Below are positions 14,684 through 16,511 of a stretch of 16,511 bases of DNA, piece by piece; positions within the stretch are counted from its first letter, which is position 1, and each line of letters starts with the position of its first letter. The position numbers and the translations under genes were made by a program. The notes beneath the pieces are model-generated. The model searched no databases. It saw nothing but the letters and a program-made list of their open reading frames with translations, and had not been told where the DNA came from. The DNA is from Candidatus Brocadiaceae bacterium (GTDB lineage: Bacteria > Planctomycetota > Brocadiia > SM23-32): positions 1 to 16,511 of the forward strand of contig PUNP01000728.1 in assembly GCA_003551785.1 (NCBI GenBank), read 5' to 3'.

Positions 14684-15032
14684 CTCTTTCGACATCCTCC
14701 GTGGGTTTTAGATCATATTCCCGGGGTTCATAACTTTCAATAATACCCAAACTTTCCATCGGTGTGATTCTCTGCTGGACGATCGGCGGCAGTGCGGTAG
14801 GGAGCATGAGTTCCATGTTCATTTCCTGCACGATACGCAATATACGCTGCGGGCTTTTGAGCCTGGCGACCTGAGATTTCAAAACGTGCACGTTGGCGGT
14901 GCGATCCTCCAAAACAACATTGAGCTCGTGCAGTTTACGGCGTTCATGCCTTACCATCGTCTCCTGCCATGCCAGGCAGAGAGTAAGTGCGGCTATGATG
15001 CAAAAAACTATAAGCAGTCTGAATAATGGCAA
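14670..15032 (-). CDS. ftsL: FtsL-like bitopic division protein
   Basis: The product is 120 residues with one N-terminal membrane segment (about 3-22, LFRLLIVFCIIAALTLCLAW). A heptad-like, charged stretch follows (about 25-70) that could form a coiled coil, and then a short acidic C-terminal tail. Sequence identity in FtsL proteins is very low, so the call rests on this topology and on the position between rsmH and ftsI, where ftsL normally lies. FtsL would act in the inner membrane to activate the FtsW-FtsI pair. The start is TTG 15032, the first canonical start after an in-frame stop, with a weak GGTG seven bases upstream. A DivIC-type relative would look similar. The gene overlaps ftsI by 14 bases and follows rsmH by 73. 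Confidence 0.75.
   Translation of the reverse strand: MPLFRLLIVFCIIAALTLCLAWQETMVRHERRKLHELNVVLEDRTANVHVLKSQVARLKSPQRILRIVQEMNMELMLPTALPPIVQQRITPMESLGIIESYEPREYDLKPTEDVERDETR
14696..14700 (-). promoter_or_regulatory. Ribosome binding site bearing on the ftsI start
   Basis: GGAGG touches ATG 14695 with no spacer, which is not workable for that codon. It is 12 bases from ATG 14683, long but usable. The choice between the two starts changes the protein by four residues. Confidence 0.5.
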
Positions 15033-15105
15033 TTGAATACACCGAATAAAAGCGTAACTTACCGGTAAAATTCACTGAGAACTTACGTAGCGTTTACTAA
15101 AAATT

Positions 15106-16026
15106 TCACCCTGAAAATTTTACACCGCGCAGTTGAGCTGAGCGCGCTCTCGGATTGCTGCTGATTTCTTGTTCCGACGGCATAACCGGCTTTTTGTTTA
15201 TTAATTCCAATACCCCGTTGCGTTCCTTCTCGCGCCAGCTATTTTTGACTTTTTTAGCTTCCAGGCTGTGATAAGTGATGATAGCGGCCCTTGCGTTTTC
15301 TGTGGCAAGTTCAGGCAAAATACCAAGCAGCTTGTCAAGTTCATTTAATTCATCGTTCACATAAATTCTGAGCGCCATGAAAATTCTGGTAGCAGGATGT
15401 ATCCGCCAGCGTTTTCCCCTTGTACGCGGGATATATACCTCTTTAGCTATCTGTGCCAGTTCAGCAGGTGATTTTATCGGCTCTTCGAGTCTGCGGCGAC
15501 AAATAGCCGAAGCGATCTGACGGCTGAAACGCTCCTGTCCCAGTTTATAAAAAATGTCAGCTAACTCTTTTTCCGGGGTTTGGTTCACTATTTCAGCTGC
15601 GCTTCGCCCCGCTTCGGTATCAAACCGCATATCAAGAACTCCGTCCGCCTCGAATGAAAAGCCGCGAGCCGGATTATCTAACTGATGAGTTCCGATACCC
15701 AGGTCGGCAAGGATGAGGTCGAAGCCCTTAATCCCAACTTGTGCCAAAACCTCTTTCGCCTGTGAGAAGCGGCCCTGAAAGACTCTGAATTCGCAATCCA
15801 GCTTTTCGCTCAACCTTTTTTTGCCGACTTTCAAAGCCTCCTGGTCGGCGTCCATACCGGCTATTAACCCGTCAGTTCCCAAATGGCGTCCGATAAGGAG
15901 CGAATGGCCGCCGGTTCCGAATGTGAGGTCGAGCAAAGATTCCCCCGGTGAGGGGGTGAGTAAATCCAAAACCTCCTCTTTGAGAACCGGCAGATGAATA
16001 ATCTGGTTGTCGTGATCTTGAGCCAC
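15106..16026 (-). CDS. rsmH: 16S rRNA (cytosine-N4)-methyltransferase
   Basis: RsmH (MraW) methylates N4 of C1402 in 16S rRNA using S-adenosylmethionine and is a standard member of the dcw cluster. The 306 residues match the family length. Visible motifs are HLPVLKEEVLDLL (11-23), the SAM-binding DLTFGTGGHS (33-42), GMDADQEAL, LADLGIGTHQLDNPARGFSF, VLDMRFD, YHSLEAKKVK and the C-terminal NPRARSAQLRGVKF. The usual DLGVSSPQLD is DLGIGTHQLD here, a modest change. The start is GTG 16026 with a weak GGA seven bases upstream; the conserved HLPVL segment begins at residue 11, so no later start fits. It lies 200 bases downstream of mraZ, wider than the usual near-contact. Confidence 0.95.
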   Translation of the reverse strand: MAQDHDNQIIHLPVLKEEVLDLLTPSPGESLLDLTFGTGGHSLLIGRHLGTDGLIAGMDADQEALKVGKKRLSEKLDCEFRVFQGRFSQAKEVLAQVGIKGFDLILADLGIGTHQLDNPARGFSFEADGVLDMRFDTEAGRSAAEIVNQTPEKELADIFYKLGQERFSRQIASAICRRRLEEPIKSPAELAQIAKEVYIPRTRGKRWRIHPATRIFMALRIYVNDELNELDKLLGILPELATENARAAIITYHSLEAKKVKNSWREKERNGVLELINKKPVMPSEQEISSNPRARSAQLRGVKFSG

Positions 16027-16226
16027 AACGGAATCCGAGGTTAAAAGAAAAAATTTATATTCAAGCAGCTATCCCTGTTATTTCACGCGTTCTCAGCAGT
16101 GCAGATGTGGCAAATGTCAAACGCCGTTGCGCTTTTTAGAAAAAAACTTGGGTAAATTTTTACGCTATATACCTTAAAGTCATTTGAGGATACCAATATC
16201 TGTCGTTGGTATATGAAATAACCGGG
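16027..16226 (-). promoter_or_regulatory. mraZ-rsmH spacer with possible regulatory signals
   Basis: The 200-base spacer holds no gene. A 7-bp inverted repeat (ATACCAA 16190-16196 and TTGGTAT 16206-16212, nine-base loop) lies just after mraZ. On the minus strand TTGGTA from that repeat precedes TATATA by 19 bases, a weak promoter match that would place a start for rsmH and later genes here. No T-run follows the hairpin, so a terminator is unlikely. An internal promoter is plausible but unproven. Confidence 0.3.
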
Positions 16227-16511
16227 CTATCCGGGCAATTCGCCATTAGAGGAGTCGTTTCCAGCGATATTATTCTCTAATGATTCCACCGGATCCAGCA
16301 CATCAGCACCTATCGACTCGAACGCCTGTCTGCCATCGGCCCTGACGGACTGAGCAGCTTCCTCTCCTGAGATAGACAGCCAGAGGTTATGAGCAACAAC
16401 AACGATTCTTTTGTTGTCGTCATTAATTTTGGCATGCTCACAGAGGTGGGGGGGGATTTGCAGGCGATTTTGTTTGTCCGCCTCGACAAAAGCCATCATG
16501 CTGTAGAAATA
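16227..16511 (-). CDS. mraZ: MraZ-like SpoVT/AbrB-fold protein, 5' end outside the window
   Basis: The frame is open through the right edge, so only the C-terminal ~94 residues are seen. ADKQNRLQIPPHLCEHAKI followed by IVVVAHNLWLSIS matches the second SpoVT/AbrB half of MraZ (usual form LDKQGRxxIPxxLR). The place immediately before rsmH supports the call. MraZ is a DNA-binding regulator that in other bacteria controls its own cluster through repeats upstream of mraZ, which would lie outside this window. The core Gly of the KQGR motif is Asn here. About 45 residues rich in acidic, Ser and Asn residues follow the fold, longer than the usual MraZ end. The ATG at 16499 is probably an internal methionine rather than the start. 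Confidence 0.72.
   Translation of the reverse strand, partial: YFYSMMAFVEADKQNRLQIPPHLCEHAKINDDNKRIVVVAHNLWLSISGEEAAQSVRADGRQAFESIGADVLDPVESLENNIAGNDSSNGELPG

Noticed and set aside
16115..16120. Perfect TTGACA on the minus strand in the mraZ-rsmH gap
   Set aside because: No -10-like hexamer lies 16-18 bases downstream (the site reads GCTGAG), so it is not a promoter on consensus grounds.

Overview
The window is mostly one minus-strand division and cell wall (dcw) cluster. Reading leftward from the right edge, the order is mraZ (3' part only), rsmH, an ftsL-like gene, ftsI (class B penicillin-binding protein), murE, murF, mraY, ftsW, murG, murC, murB and ddl. Spacing is tight: several genes overlap by 1 to 29 bases, the widest gap after rsmH is 73 bases, and there is a 200-base gap between mraZ and rsmH. 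Together the genes cover peptidoglycan precursor synthesis (MurB, C, E, F, Ddl), the lipid steps (MraY, MurG) and the septal polymerase/transpeptidase pair (FtsW, FtsI) with an FtsL-like partner. murD is missing from its usual place between mraY and ftsW. No ftsQ, ftsA or ftsZ follows ddl.

Left of the cluster lies a 469-base convergent spacer with several inverted repeats, and then a plus-strand gene of the uroporphyrinogen decarboxylase/corrinoid methyltransferase superfamily (1553-2542). That gene has a plausible sigma70-type promoter and, just upstream, short coding-like fragments that look like the remains of another gene. A minus-strand Nif3/DUF34 gene follows (443-1201). The first ~414 bases hold a dense array of at least ten different hairpins and no believable gene.

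The organism is probably a bacterium of the PVC group. A member of Planctomycetota that keeps peptidoglycan genes (Phycisphaerae-like) is my best guess. The reasons are the dcw cluster without ftsQAZ, the dialect of the Mur enzymes, the URO-D family gene and the palindrome-rich spacers. This is inference from gene content and motif style, not from a database match. The MurE residues point to meso-diaminopimelate in the stem peptide, and the Ddl residues point to an ordinary D-Ala-D-Ala end.

The genes themselves belong to known families, and I do not see a clearly new multi-gene system. The best leads are: the hairpin array, whose stems differ but whose apical loops fall into two shared classes; the missing murD; active-site or signature-motif changes in MraY (third His of the HHH motif is Ile), FtsW, MurE and MurB; and the decayed gene upstream of the URO-D gene.
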